From Pseudonocardia benzenivorans CB1190 (GTDB taxonomy: Bacteria; Actinomycetota; Actinomycetes; Mycobacteriales; Pseudonocardiaceae), in NCBI RefSeq assembly GCF_000196675.2, contig NC_015312.1, positions 6,588,501 to 6,652,500 of the forward strand: 64,000 nucleotides of DNA, read 5' to 3'. This document shows, piece after piece, positions 10,491 to 18,459 of the stretch (its first letter is position 1; each line of letters opens with the position of its first letter). The position numbers were made by a program, and so were the translations under genes. The notes below the pieces were generated by a model. That model searched no databases. It worked only from the letters and a program-made list of their open reading frames with translations, and was not told the origin of the DNA.

Positions 10491-11504
10491 ATGGACGCGT
10501 TGCGACGGCGGACCCGGCGGATGTTCGCGTTCCGCAAGGCCGTTCTCGCGCTCGACACCGACCCGGCACGGCTCAACCGCCGGTTCAGCGCGGTCGGTGC
10601 CGAGTCCGGTCCCACCGGTGCGGCCGCCTACCGGGACATGGTGCTCGGCTCCCCCGACCTGTCGACGACGGCCAGCGCCGTCGTCCTGCCGCCGGAGGCG
10701 TTCGGCGCCGCCGCCGCGACGTCCGACCGGCTCGGCACCGCTCCGGCGGCCACGGGCGCCCGCAGCCGCGGTCTGCTCGATCGGCTCCGCGCGGCCGGGG
10801 TGCTGGTCGGGGTGCGGGCCGACACCGGGGCGGAGCCGCTGTCGTCGGACCGCGAGGAACGCATCACCTCCGGGCTCGACGGGCTGGCCGACCGGCTGCG
10901 CCGGCTGCAGGCGCTCGGCGCGACGTTCGCGGTGTGGAGCATGTCGTCGGGCTCGGCGATCGACTACGGCGCGCTGCGGACGTTGACCGTCAACAGCCAG
11001 GCCGCCGCGCGCTTCGCCTACACCTGCCAGACCGTCGGTGTCGTGCCCGTCGTCCGCGTCGGTACCCGGATGCGCGACGGCACACCGGCGCAGCGCAGCG
11101 CCGCCCGTGCGGCCGCGCTGCTCAGCGTCTGCGGCCACCTCGAGGACATCGAGGTCGATCTGCCGTCCGTCGTCATCAGCACCGAGGCCGAGTACGTCGC
11201 CGGCACCGACCCCGTCACCGGAGGGCCGCTCGTCGCGCTCCCCGGTCGGCTCGGTGGCGTCGCGCTCACCGCGGGCGACGCGTCGCTGCACACCGCGGCC
11301 GCCGCGGTCGGGGCCGTCCGGGAGGCCGACCCGCCGTGGCCGGTCACGTTCTACCTCGGCCGCGAGGTGACGCGTCCGGCCCTGTTGGCGTGGCGCGGAC
11401 GCGGCGGCTCCGTCCGCGCCGGGCAGCAGGCGCTGCGCGACGGGCTCGCCACCGCCTGCTCCTCGCTGGGCGCCCGGCCGCTCGCCGCGGTCCCCGGCTC
11501 CTAG
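10491..11504 (+). CDS. Class I fructose-bisphosphate aldolase homologue lacking catalytic residues (1)
   Basis: 337 residues, co-linear with the real class I aldolase of this window (21331-22356). Aligned by eye, the N-terminal Asp33-equivalent remains (LALDTDP) and the C-terminal phosphate site remains (PPWPVTFYLGRE, against PWPLTFSFGRA). The catalytic positions are changed: KVDAGAKPL is VRADTGAEPL, the FAKW lysine is valine (FAVW), the VEPE glutamate is arginine, and the Schiff-base lysine of VLKPNMV is replaced (VISTEAEYV). It cannot form the aldolase imine, so a regulatory, scaffolding or sugar-phosphate-binding role is likelier. The ATG at 10491 has GGAGG nine bases upstream. Carbamate kinase follows on the same strand. 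Confidence 0.75.
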   Translation: MDALRRRTRRMFAFRKAVLALDTDPARLNRRFSAVGAESGPTGAAAYRDMVLGSPDLSTTASAVVLPPEAFGAAAATSDRLGTAPAATGARSRGLLDRLRAAGVLVGVRADTGAEPLSSDREERITSGLDGLADRLRRLQALGATFAVWSMSSGSAIDYGALRTLTVNSQAAARFAYTCQTVGVVPVVRVGTRMRDGTPAQRSAARAAALLSVCGHLEDIEVDLPSVVISTEAEYVAGTDPVTGGPLVALPGRLGGVALTAGDASLHTAAAAVGAVREADPPWPVTFYLGREVTRPALLAWRGRGGSVRAGQQALRDGLATACSSLGARPLAAVPGS

Positions 11505-11505
11505 G

Positions 11506-11578
11506 GACCGCTCGTGTGGTCCGGCTCGTGAGGACCGCTCGTGGGTCCCCGGCTCCCGGGGACCGCGCGTGTGGTCCA
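11506..11578. repeat. Three tandem short dyads (GGACC...GGTCC)
   Basis: Just after the aldolase-like stop codon are three hairpin-forming units: 11506-11523, 11533-11549 and 11561-11578. Each is GGACC, a GCTCGTGT-like core, then GGTCC, and they repeat every 27-28 bases. They could act as a terminator or RNA-processing array between the aldolase-like gene and carbamate kinase, or be a genomic REP-type element. Confidence 0.65.
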
Positions 11579-11715
11579 CGCAACATCCCTGCAACGACGC
11601 AGGCCACTCTGCATCTCAACGACCCCGTACGCCAGGGCCGGCTCGACCCGAGCCGGGAATGCCGGACCGACCGGGCCACGCCCGGCACGCCGGTCACGGA
11701 GGAAGAAGGAACCGC

Positions 11716-12693
11716 ATGTCGAGGACCGCAGTCGTCGCCCTCGGGGGGAACGCGTTCACCCGCGAGGACCAGCAGGGCACGTTCGCCGAGCTCGCGGAGA
11801 ACGCCCGCGCCATGGCCGAGACGGTGCACGCGCTGCGCCGCGCGGGCTGGAACGTCGTGATCGTGCACGGCAACGGCCCGCAGGTCGGCAACCTCGCCAT
11901 CCAGCAGGAGGAGGGCGCGTCCGTCGTCCCGGCACTGCCGCTGTCCGCCCTCGGCGCCATGACGCAGGGCCAGCTCGGCAGCCTGATCTCGATCTCGCTG
12001 CGGCAGACGGCCCGGGCGGGCGAGGACATCGACGTCGCGACGATCGTCACGCACGTCGCCGTCGCCTCCGACGACCCCGCGTTCGACGACCCGCGCAAGC
12101 CCATCGGCCCGTTCTTCCACGGTGACGCCGTCACCGAGGCGGTCGAGACCCGCGGCTGGACGATGGTCGAGGACTCCGGCCGCGGCCACCGCCGCGTCGT
12201 CCCCTCCCCGAAGCCGCAGGCGATCCTCGAGGCGGCGTCGATCCGCACGCTCGCCGACGCCGGTGTCGTCGTCGTCGCGGCGGGTGGCGGCGGCGTCCCC
12301 GTCGTCGACGAGGGGAACGGGCTCGCCGGGGTCGACGCGGTCATCGACAAGGACTACGCGGCCCAGCAGCTCGCCAACCAGCTCGGTGCCGACGCGCTCG
12401 TCCTCGTCACCGGTGTCACGAACGTGATGGTCGACTTCGGCAGGCCGACGCAGCGCGCCCTCGACGAGATCGGGGTCGACGAGGTCGAGCGCCACCTCGC
12501 CGACGGCCAGTTCCCGGAGGGTTCGATGGGCCCGAAGGTGCGCGCCGGTATCGCGTTCCTGCGCAACGGCGGCTCGACCGTCGTCGTCACCACCCCGGAG
12601 TTCGCGGCCACCGCACTGGCCGACGACGAGAGCTCCCGGATCGGCACCCGCATCGTCGCCGACATCGTCGGGGCACCGGCGGCCGAAGCCTGA
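11716..12693 (+). CDS. arcC: Carbamate kinase (copy 1)
   Basis: Interconverts carbamoyl phosphate plus ADP with carbamate plus ATP. It is 325 residues with the amino-acid-kinase motifs VVALGGNAFTRED, VIVHGNGPQVGNLAIQQ, VVVVAAGGGGVPVVDEG, DAVIDKDYAAQQLA and FPEGSMGPKVRAGIAFL. The ATG at 11716 has GGAGGAAGAAGGA upstream. The protein closely resembles the second copy at 56520-57497, which sits with fdrA. This one stands alone among Calvin-cycle genes and aldolase-like pseudoenzymes, so its carbamoyl donor is unclear. It could make ATP from carbamoyl phosphate or capture carbamate. Confidence 0.93.
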   Translation: MSRTAVVALGGNAFTREDQQGTFAELAENARAMAETVHALRRAGWNVVIVHGNGPQVGNLAIQQEEGASVVPALPLSALGAMTQGQLGSLISISLRQTARAGEDIDVATIVTHVAVASDDPAFDDPRKPIGPFFHGDAVTEAVETRGWTMVEDSGRGHRRVVPSPKPQAILEAASIRTLADAGVVVVAAGGGGVPVVDEGNGLAGVDAVIDKDYAAQQLANQLGADALVLVTGVTNVMVDFGRPTQRALDEIGVDEVERHLADGQFPEGSMGPKVRAGIAFLRNGGSTVVVTTPEFAATALADDESSRIGTRIVADIVGAPAAEA

Positions 12694-12727
12694 TCCGTTT
12701 TACATCGCAGTAACTCGGCAGAAACAA

Positions 12728-12765
12728 AAGGAGGGGCCCGCGCAATTCGCGCGGGCCCCGTCCTT
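12728..12765. terminator. Bidirectional terminator between arcC and the six-TM gene
   Basis: GGGGCCCGCGC at 12733-12743 pairs perfectly with 12749-12759 around AATTC. The flanks AAGGA (12728-12732) and TCCTT (12761-12765) extend the stem. It lies between two convergent genes. Confidence 0.85.
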
Positions 12766-12778
12766 ACCGCTCAACCGA

Positions 12779-13342
12779 TCACGGAATGGCGGTGCCGGTG
12801 GCGAGGAAGACCACGGGCAGGAAGAACGTGTAGAGGGCGGTGAGGAGCAGGATTCCGCCGAGGGCCTTGGCGCCGAGCTTGCCGTACACGGTCGCGGCGA
12901 CCGCCAGGAACGCGACGACCCACACGACGAGGATGGAGCGGAACAGCCAGCCGCCCTGGAAGGGAGCGAAGTTCCACCAGAAGAGCGGAACGATGCCGAC
13001 GGGGATCGCCAGGTTGGCGATGGGGCGCAGGTCGAGACCGAGGAAGGCCGCGGTACCGACCGAGGTGAAGAACAGGCCGTAGAAGCCGACGAGGCCGCCG
13101 AGCAGCACGGGGACCGAACCGCCGCCGCCGCCGGCAGCACCGAGGTCGGCCGAGGTCCGCTGGGTGACGATGTAGACGGCCGAGATGAGGTCGACGACGC
13201 CGGCTGCGATGGCGATCGCACCCACGGTCTTGAGCGGGTTCGAGCCCGAGTCGTCCGCCTTTGCGCCCCAGCCGAGGAAGAAGCTGGAGATGACAAAGAG
13301 CGCACAGCCGGTCACGGTGAATACGAGAACGATGGGCGGCAT
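12779..13342 (-). CDS. Six-TM membrane protein, possibly AmiS/UreI-like channel
   Basis: 187 residues with six predicted membrane segments: residues about 3-28, 39-63, 82-108, 113-130, 137-158 and 163-183. A glycine-rich loop lies between segments 2 and 3. The length, six-helix layout and segments such as IVPLFWWNFAPFQGGWLF recall AmiS/UreI amide/urea channels, but I cannot confirm the family. The ATG at 13342 is preceded by GAAGGGGAGGCC. A promoter lies upstream at 13410-13415. It diverges from the second aldolase-like gene and converges on carbamate kinase; if it is an amide channel, that neighbourhood makes sense. Confidence 0.6.
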   Translation of the reverse strand: MPPIVLVFTVTGCALFVISSFFLGWGAKADDSGSNPLKTVGAIAIAAGVVDLISAVYIVTQRTSADLGAAGGGGGSVPVLLGGLVGFYGLFFTSVGTAAFLGLDLRPIANLAIPVGIVPLFWWNFAPFQGGWLFRSILVVWVVAFLAVAATVYGKLGAKALGGILLLTALYTFFLPVVFLATGTAIP

Positions 13343-13409
13343 GGCCTCCCCTTCGGTGCGAGGTGTCCTGAACGTTCGCTGAACGTGTCGGATCGTAAAC
13401 GCGAGCCGT

Positions 13410-13438
13410 ACTATAGTCCACAATTGCAACTTTGCGTT
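13410..13438 (-). promoter_or_regulatory. Probable promoter of the six-TM gene
   Basis: Reading leftward, a TATAGT -10 box lies at 13415-13410, in an AT-rich stretch (TTGCAATTGTGGAC) unlike the GC-rich surroundings. The 8-bp ACTATAGT palindrome here recurs upstream of arcC copy 2. The -35 is weak. Confidence 0.45.
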
Positions 13439-13581
13439 ACTGAACCGTGACGGGTCTCCGAGAACCCGAAGATCGGCCGGACAACCTCTCGCATCCGCCT
13501 CGTTGTCCGCAATTCCACGGTCGTGTGGTGATCCGGATCATGTCCTCACCACACGTGTTCAACACCTTCCGGGAGGCCCAG

Positions 13582-14547
13582 ATGGGTGACGTCTTCACAC
13601 CGCCAGGACCAGCGCCGGCTCCGACGCGTGGCCTGCTCGCGCTCGATCAGCCCGACTCGAATCTCGCCGAATTGTTCCGTGCCGGGAGCGTTCCGATCTC
13701 GACCTCGACCGCGGCCACATTCCGCGACGTCGTCCTCACGACGCCCGGGCTCGACCGAGCGGTGGGCGGGGTGCTCGTCGATCCCGTGACGTTGCACGGG
13801 TCGGGCGCGTCGCGAACTGCACTGCGCCGCAACCGAATTCCGATCGGGGTACGGATGGGCGACGGCACTCGCCGCGGCCACGACATCGCCGGATCCGTCG
13901 ACGACCTGGACGACGAGATCGCCCGGCACGTCGCGGCGGGCGCGAGCTTCGCGCGCTGGCAGGTCGTCGTCTCCGGCGCGGGGGCGCCGACCGAGCTGCG
14001 GGCCACGGCACGGCTGGTGGCGGGGTGGTCCGCGGTGTGCCTCGGCCGCGGTCTGGTCCCGTTCGTCGACGTCGTCGTGCGACCGGGGTCGCGCGACGAC
14101 CTCGCGACGGTCGGGTCGGTGCACACCGCGGCGGTCTCGACCGTGCTCGACGCCGTGCGGGTCACCGGCGTCGACACCGCGCGGATCGTGCTCGGCTGCA
14201 CCCTCGTCGCACCCGGCGACCGGCACGTCGCGACCGCCGACGACATCGCTCGCGCGACGCTGGGCAGCCTGCGCGGCGCGGCCGCGGTCCCGCTCGCCTG
14301 CGTCGTGTTCACCCCGGCCGGCCGCCCCGACCGGCTGACGGCGCACCTCGCCGCGACGACCTGGCTGAACCCGCCGTGGCCCATCGGGTTCTGTCTCGGC
14401 CGCAGCACGCTGGTGCACGTCGCCCGGACCTGGGCCGGCCGGCCCGACCGCGTCGCCGCGGCGCGCTCGGAGCTGCTCGGCAGGCTCGGGACACCCACCG
14501 CGGTCGGGCGGGCCGCCCGGACCGAGATCACCCGCCGGGCGGGCTGA
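13582..14547 (+). CDS. Class I fructose-bisphosphate aldolase homologue lacking catalytic residues (2)
   Basis: 321 residues, also co-linear with the true class I aldolase. GLLALDQP matches GVLAADES and keeps Asp33. TPGLDRAVGGVLVDP matches TPGLADGVSGIIFCD. PPWPIGFCLGRSTLV keeps the phosphate-binding arginine. The active-site lysines are lost: KVDAGAK is RMGDGTR, FAKW is FARW, the VEPE glutamate is aspartate, and the Schiff-base VLKPNMV is VLGCTLV. The ATG at 13582 has GGGAGG upstream; longer in-frame starts exist to 13447 but lack a ribosome site. It diverges from the six-TM gene and ends at a terminator shared with prk. It is a likely pseudoenzyme paralogue of the 10491-11504 product. Confidence 0.75.
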   Translation: MGDVFTPPGPAPAPTRGLLALDQPDSNLAELFRAGSVPISTSTAATFRDVVLTTPGLDRAVGGVLVDPVTLHGSGASRTALRRNRIPIGVRMGDGTRRGHDIAGSVDDLDDEIARHVAAGASFARWQVVVSGAGAPTELRATARLVAGWSAVCLGRGLVPFVDVVVRPGSRDDLATVGSVHTAAVSTVLDAVRVTGVDTARIVLGCTLVAPGDRHVATADDIARATLGSLRGAAAVPLACVVFTPAGRPDRLTAHLAATTWLNPPWPIGFCLGRSTLVHVARTWAGRPDRVAAARSELLGRLGTPTAVGRAARTEITRRAG

Positions 14548-14553
14548 CCTCGA

Positions 14554-14590
14554 CGAACGCCCCGGACGGCAGTCGCGTCCGGGGCGTTCG
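14554..14590. terminator. Bidirectional terminator between aldolase-like 2 and prk
   Basis: A perfect 15-bp stem, CGAACGCCCCGGACG at 14554-14568 against 14576-14590, with a seven-base loop, sits between convergent genes. Confidence 0.85.
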
Positions 14591-14606
14591 GGAGCCGGCG
14601 GGCGGT

Positions 14607-15554
14607 CTAGCGGCTCGCCTCGACGAGGTGGTGCAGCAGGAGCAGCTGGGTGATCGCGAGCGGCTCGCTGCGGCCGGCGCTCCCCAGCCGTCCCAGGCAC
14701 TCGGGGGCACCGGACATCGGCTCGCCGATCGAGGCCCAGATCGCCTTCTCCACCGCGACGCTCTCCTCCCGCTCGACGTATCCGTGCACGTGCAGGGTGT
14801 CGACGGGCCTGCCGTCGGTGTCGCGGTCGAGCCGCAGGTGCACGGCGCGGTGCACGCCCGGTTGCGCGATCTCGTCGAGGTCGGGATGGCGGATCGTCGG
14901 ACGCAACAGCAGCTCGGCCGACAACGGCACCCCCGGGTCGTCGCGCCCCTCGACCGGGGCGAACCGGACGACGATGTCGGCGTGCCTGCGCTGCGGCCGG
15001 ATGTAGGCCTGCGACTCCGGCTCACGCCGGTCGAGCTCGGCCAGCACCGCGGCGGCGTCGTACCCGCGACCACGCGTGTCGCGCTCGATCTTCCACCCCC
15101 GCCGGGTCGGCTCGTCGGGGTCGAGGAAGACGGTCACGTCGAAACACGCCCTGGCCAGCTTGCTGTGCAGCGGCAGCAACCCCTCGACGATGATGAAGTC
15201 GTTGGGCTCCACCAGCTCCGGGCGGGTGAGCCGGCCCGTCGCGTGGTCGTAGACCGGCTTGAGGACCGGCTGGCCACTGGCCAGCAGCTGCAGGTGCTGC
15301 TCCATGATGCCGAGGTAGTTGCAGTCGGGATGCAGCGCCGTGAACGGCTTGTCCCTGCGCTCCTCACGGTCGTAGCGGTGGTAGTCGTCGGTGCACAGCG
15401 ACACGCACCGCTGCGGGCCGATGGCCTCGACGAGCCCCGCGGCCAGCGTCGTCTTGCCCGCCGCGGAGTCCCCGGCGATGCCCAGCATGACGGGCCGCCG
15501 GTTGACCGGCGACCGGCCGGCCGCCCTGGTGATGCGCAACGTCTTGTCCGGCAC
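14607..15554 (-). CDS. prk: Phosphoribulokinase
   Basis: Makes ribulose-1,5-bisphosphate from ribulose-5-phosphate and ATP, the RuBisCO substrate and a Calvin-cycle marker. It is 315 residues. Walker A is GDSAAGKTT (residues 28-36), followed by CTDDYHRYDREERRDK with the catalytic-base region, the hydrophobic FIIVEGLLPLHS strand and the ERDTRGRGYDA region. The length fits the proteobacterial-type class I enzyme or its actinobacterial relatives. The GTG at 15554 lies 14 bases after tkt and the ribosome site GGAGG spans the gap, so tkt and prk are co-transcribed. Confidence 0.93.
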   Translation of the reverse strand: MPDKTLRITRAAGRSPVNRRPVMLGIAGDSAAGKTTLAAGLVEAIGPQRCVSLCTDDYHRYDREERRDKPFTALHPDCNYLGIMEQHLQLLASGQPVLKPVYDHATGRLTRPELVEPNDFIIVEGLLPLHSKLARACFDVTVFLDPDEPTRRGWKIERDTRGRGYDAAAVLAELDRREPESQAYIRPQRRHADIVVRFAPVEGRDDPGVPLSAELLLRPTIRHPDLDEIAQPGVHRAVHLRLDRDTDGRPVDTLHVHGYVEREESVAVEKAIWASIGEPMSGAPECLGRLGSAGRSEPLAITQLLLLHHLVEASR

Positions 15555-15568
15555 CGAGATGCCGCCTC

Positions 15569-17602
15569 CTAAGCTCCCGCTTCCGCCGCGGCCAGTGCGA
15601 CCCGGGCGACCGCGGTCGCGGAGAGCCCCAGGTGGTCGGCGACCTCGTGGCCCGGGCCGCTCTCGCCGAACCGGTCGATGCCGACGACGGCGTCACGCGG
15701 TCCCGCCAGCGCCCGCCACCCCGTCGTCACACCGGCCTCGATCCAGACGACCGGCGCATCGGGCAGGGCGAAGCCGCCGTCGCGGAGCGACGCCTCGAGC
15801 CGCTCCCGCCAGGGCACCGAGACGACCGTCGCCTCGACCCCGCGGGCGGCCAAGAGCTCGGCGGCCACCAGTGCCAACGACACCTCCGAGCCGGTCGCCG
15901 CGAGCACTACGGCCGGGGTCCCCGCCGCCGTGCGGACGACGCGGGCGCCGTGGGCACGCACGTCGTCGAGCCCGGCACCGCCCAGGTCGGGCAGGTCCTG
16001 GCGGCTGAGGATCAGCGCCGTCGGGCCGTCGAGCCTGCCGGCCGCGATCTCCCAGGCCACCGCGGTCTCGGCCGAGTCGGCGGGGCGCAGCACCGTGAGG
16101 CCGGGGATGATCCGCAGCGACTCGATGTGCTCGACCGGCTGGTGCGTCGGGCCGTCCTCGCCGACGTGCACCGAGTCGTGGGTGAGGATGTGCACGACCG
16201 GTTGCTTCATCAGGGCGGCCAGCCGCAGCGCCGGACGCAGGTAGTCGGCGAACACCAGGAACGTGCTGCCGAAGACGCGCAGCCCACCGTGCAGCGAGAT
16301 GCCGTTCATGGCCGCCGCCATGCCGTGCTCACGGATGCCGAAGTGGATGGTGCGGCCGGACGCGTCATCGGCGGTGACCGCGCCGCCCGGGATGGCGGTG
16401 TTGGTCGACGCGGCCAGGTCGGCCGAGCCGCCGACCAGCGCCGGGTACACCGCGGCCAGCGCGTTGAGCGCCGCGCCGGAGGCCTTGCGGGTCGCCGTCC
16501 GTCCGGTGGCCGTCGCCTCGTCGGCGAGCGGGGCCAGCGCCGCGGCGGCCTCGTCCGCCACCGGGATCCGGCCCAACGGGAAGGCCGCCGCGGTCTCCGG
16601 GTTGGCGGCCGCCCACTCGGCGTGGGTGCGGGTCCAGTCGAGCCGGGCCTTCGCCCCCACGGCGACCCGCTCGGCGGTCGCGAGCCGGACCGCCGTCGGG
16701 ACGTGGAACGGGGTGTCCGGCCAGCCGAACCGCTCGCGCATCGCCGCGATCGTCTCGGCGCCCAGCGGGCTGCCGTGCGCCTTCGACGTCCCCTCGACGC
16801 CCGGGGCGCCGTACCCGATCGTCGTCTTCACGGTGATGAACGTGGGCCGGTCCTCGGTGGCGGCCGCCTCGGCGAAGGCCCGGTCCAGCGCCGCGACGTC
16901 GTTGCCGTCGTCGACCCACAGGGTGCGCCAGCCGTAGGCGGCGAACCGGGCGGCCGCGTCGTCGGTGCAGCTCTGCCGGGCGGACCCGTCGATCGTGATG
17001 TCGTTGTCGTCGTAGACGACGGTGAGCCTGCCGAGCCTGAGCTTCCCGGCGAGGGAGGCCGCCTCGTGGCTGATGCCCTCCATCAGGTCGCCGTCGCCCG
17101 CGAGGACCCACGTCCGGTGATCGACGACGGTGTGCTCGGCGGTGTTGCAGCGCGCGGCGAGCATCCGCTCGGCCACCGCCATGCCGACGGCCGTCGCGAG
17201 GCCCTGGCCCAGCGGGCCCGTCGTCGTCTCGACGCCGACGGTGTGCCCGTACTCGGGGTGCCCCGGGGTGCGCGAGCCGAGCCGGCGGAACCGGGCGAGC
17301 TCGTCGATCGGCAGGTCGTAGCCGAAGACGTGCAGCAGGCCGTAGAGCAGCATCGAGCCGTGGCCCGCGGACAGCACGAACCGGTCGCGGTCGGGCCAGT
17401 CCGGGTCCGCGGGGTCGTGCTTGAGGTGGCGCGACCACAGGGTCCAGGCCGCGGGTGCGGTGCCGAGCGGGAGGCCGGGGTGACCGCTGTTCGCCGCCTG
17501 CACCGCGTCGGCCGCGAGGAACCGCAGGGTGGCGACGGCGAGCTCGTCGGGGTCCGCCGACCGGCCGGCGCGCTCGGCCGTCACGCTGGGGGCGGTAGTC
17601 AT
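15569..17602 (-). CDS. tkt: Transketolase
   Basis: TPP-dependent transfer of two-carbon ketol units in the regenerative phase of the Calvin cycle and in the pentose phosphate pathway. It is 677 residues. It has the N-terminal [13 protein letters not shown] motif, the TPP motif beginning [18 protein letters not shown] and ending near VVYDDND, the central [20 protein letters not shown] and the C-terminal transketolase domain. The ATG at 17602 has GGAGG eight bases upstream. It is first in the tkt-prk operon and diverges from the response regulator; the 160 bases between must hold both promoters. Confidence 0.95.
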   Translation of the reverse strand: MTTAPSVTAERAGRSADPDELAVATLRFLAADAVQAANSGHPGLPLGTAPAAWTLWSRHLKHDPADPDWPDRDRFVLSAGHGSMLLYGLLHVFGYDLPIDELARFRRLGSRTPGHPEYGHTVGVETTTGPLGQGLATAVGMAVAERMLAARCNTAEHTVVDHRTWVLAGDGDLMEGISHEAASLAGKLRLGRLTVVYDDNDITIDGSARQSCTDDAAARFAAYGWRTLWVDDGNDVAALDRAFAEAAATEDRPTFITVKTTIGYGAPGVEGTSKAHGSPLGAETIAAMRERFGWPDTPFHVPTAVRLATAERVAVGAKARLDWTRTHAEWAAANPETAAAFPLGRIPVADEAAAALAPLADEATATGRTATRKASGAALNALAAVYPALVGGSADLAASTNTAIPGGAVTADDASGRTIHFGIREHGMAAAMNGISLHGGLRVFGSTFLVFADYLRPALRLAALMKQPVVHILTHDSVHVGEDGPTHQPVEHIESLRIIPGLTVLRPADSAETAVAWEIAAGRLDGPTALILSRQDLPDLGGAGLDDVRAHGARVVRTAAGTPAVVLAATGSEVSLALVAAELLAARGVEATVVSVPWRERLEASLRDGGFALPDAPVVWIEAGVTTGWRALAGPRDAVVGIDRFGESGPGHEVADHLGLSATAVARVALAAAEAGA

Positions 17603-17762
17603 GCCGCAACCTCCGCTGGGTAGGAAGGCGCGCGGCGCGAGCGGCGCCACGTGCCCGGGATCGGGAGCCGACGCTAGGACCGCCGTCACGCCCCGCCCTC
17701 CCCGACGCGGGGGAAGTCAGGGTTGAAGCCGGGGACGGGTCCGGAGCGCCTAGAGTTCCTGC

Positions 17763-18434
17763 ATGAGTACGCCCACGTCAGGAGGTCCGCTGCGGATCGT
17801 CCTCGTCGACGACCACGAGATGGTGATCGCCGGCCTGAAGGCGATGCTGGCGCCGTTCCGCGGCCGCGTCCGCGTGGTCGGCGAGGCGATCGGGGCCGAC
17901 CAGGCGGTGTCGACGGTCGCGAGCCTGACACCCGACATCGTGCTCTGCGACGTCCGCATGCAGGGCGCCAGCGGTCTCGACCTGTGCCGCACCCTGCGCG
18001 AGCGCGATCCGGAGGCGAAGGTCGTCCTGCTGTCGGTCTACGACGACGAGCAGTACCTCTTCCAGGCCCTGCGAGCCGGCGCCTCGGGCTACCTGCTCAA
18101 GAAGATCAGCGGCGAGGAGCTCGTCCGGCAGCTGGAGCTGGCGCACACCGGCACCACCGTCATCGACGCGTCGCTGGCCGGCCGGGCCGTCGACACCGCG
18201 GCGCGGCTGCAGAGCGACGAGTTCTGGCCCGGCGCCCGGCAGGGCCTCACCCACCGCGAGTCCGAGGTGCTGTCGTTGATGGTCACCGGGCTGTCCAACC
18301 GGGGGATCGCGACCCGCCTCGTCGTCAGCGACGAGACCGTCAAGAGCCACCTGCGTTCGATCTACCGCAAGCTCGGCGTCGGCGACCGGACGGCCGCCGT
18401 CGCGACGGCCCTGCGCGAAGGGATCTTCCAGTGA
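17763..18434 (+). CDS. LuxR/NarL-family response regulator
   Basis: 223 residues. The receiver domain occupies residues 11-125 with the acidic pair in VLVDDHE, phospho-acceptor Asp63 in IVLCDVRMQG and a conserved lysine in YLLKKISGEE. The LuxR HTH is C-terminal (LTHRESEVLSLMVTGLSNRG...DETVKSHLRSIYRKLGV). The ATG at 17763 has AGGAGG-like context. The cognate kinase starts 25 bases downstream. It diverges from tkt-prk, so it may control CO2-fixation genes, but nothing in the sequence proves the target. Confidence 0.9.
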   Translation: MSTPTSGGPLRIVLVDDHEMVIAGLKAMLAPFRGRVRVVGEAIGADQAVSTVASLTPDIVLCDVRMQGASGLDLCRTLRERDPEAKVVLLSVYDDEQYLFQALRAGASGYLLKKISGEELVRQLELAHTGTTVIDASLAGRAVDTAARLQSDEFWPGARQGLTHRESEVLSLMVTGLSNRGIATRLVVSDETVKSHLRSIYRKLGVGDRTAAVATALREGIFQ

Positions 18435-18459
18435 CCGTGCCGGCGAGCGGGCGAGCCCG

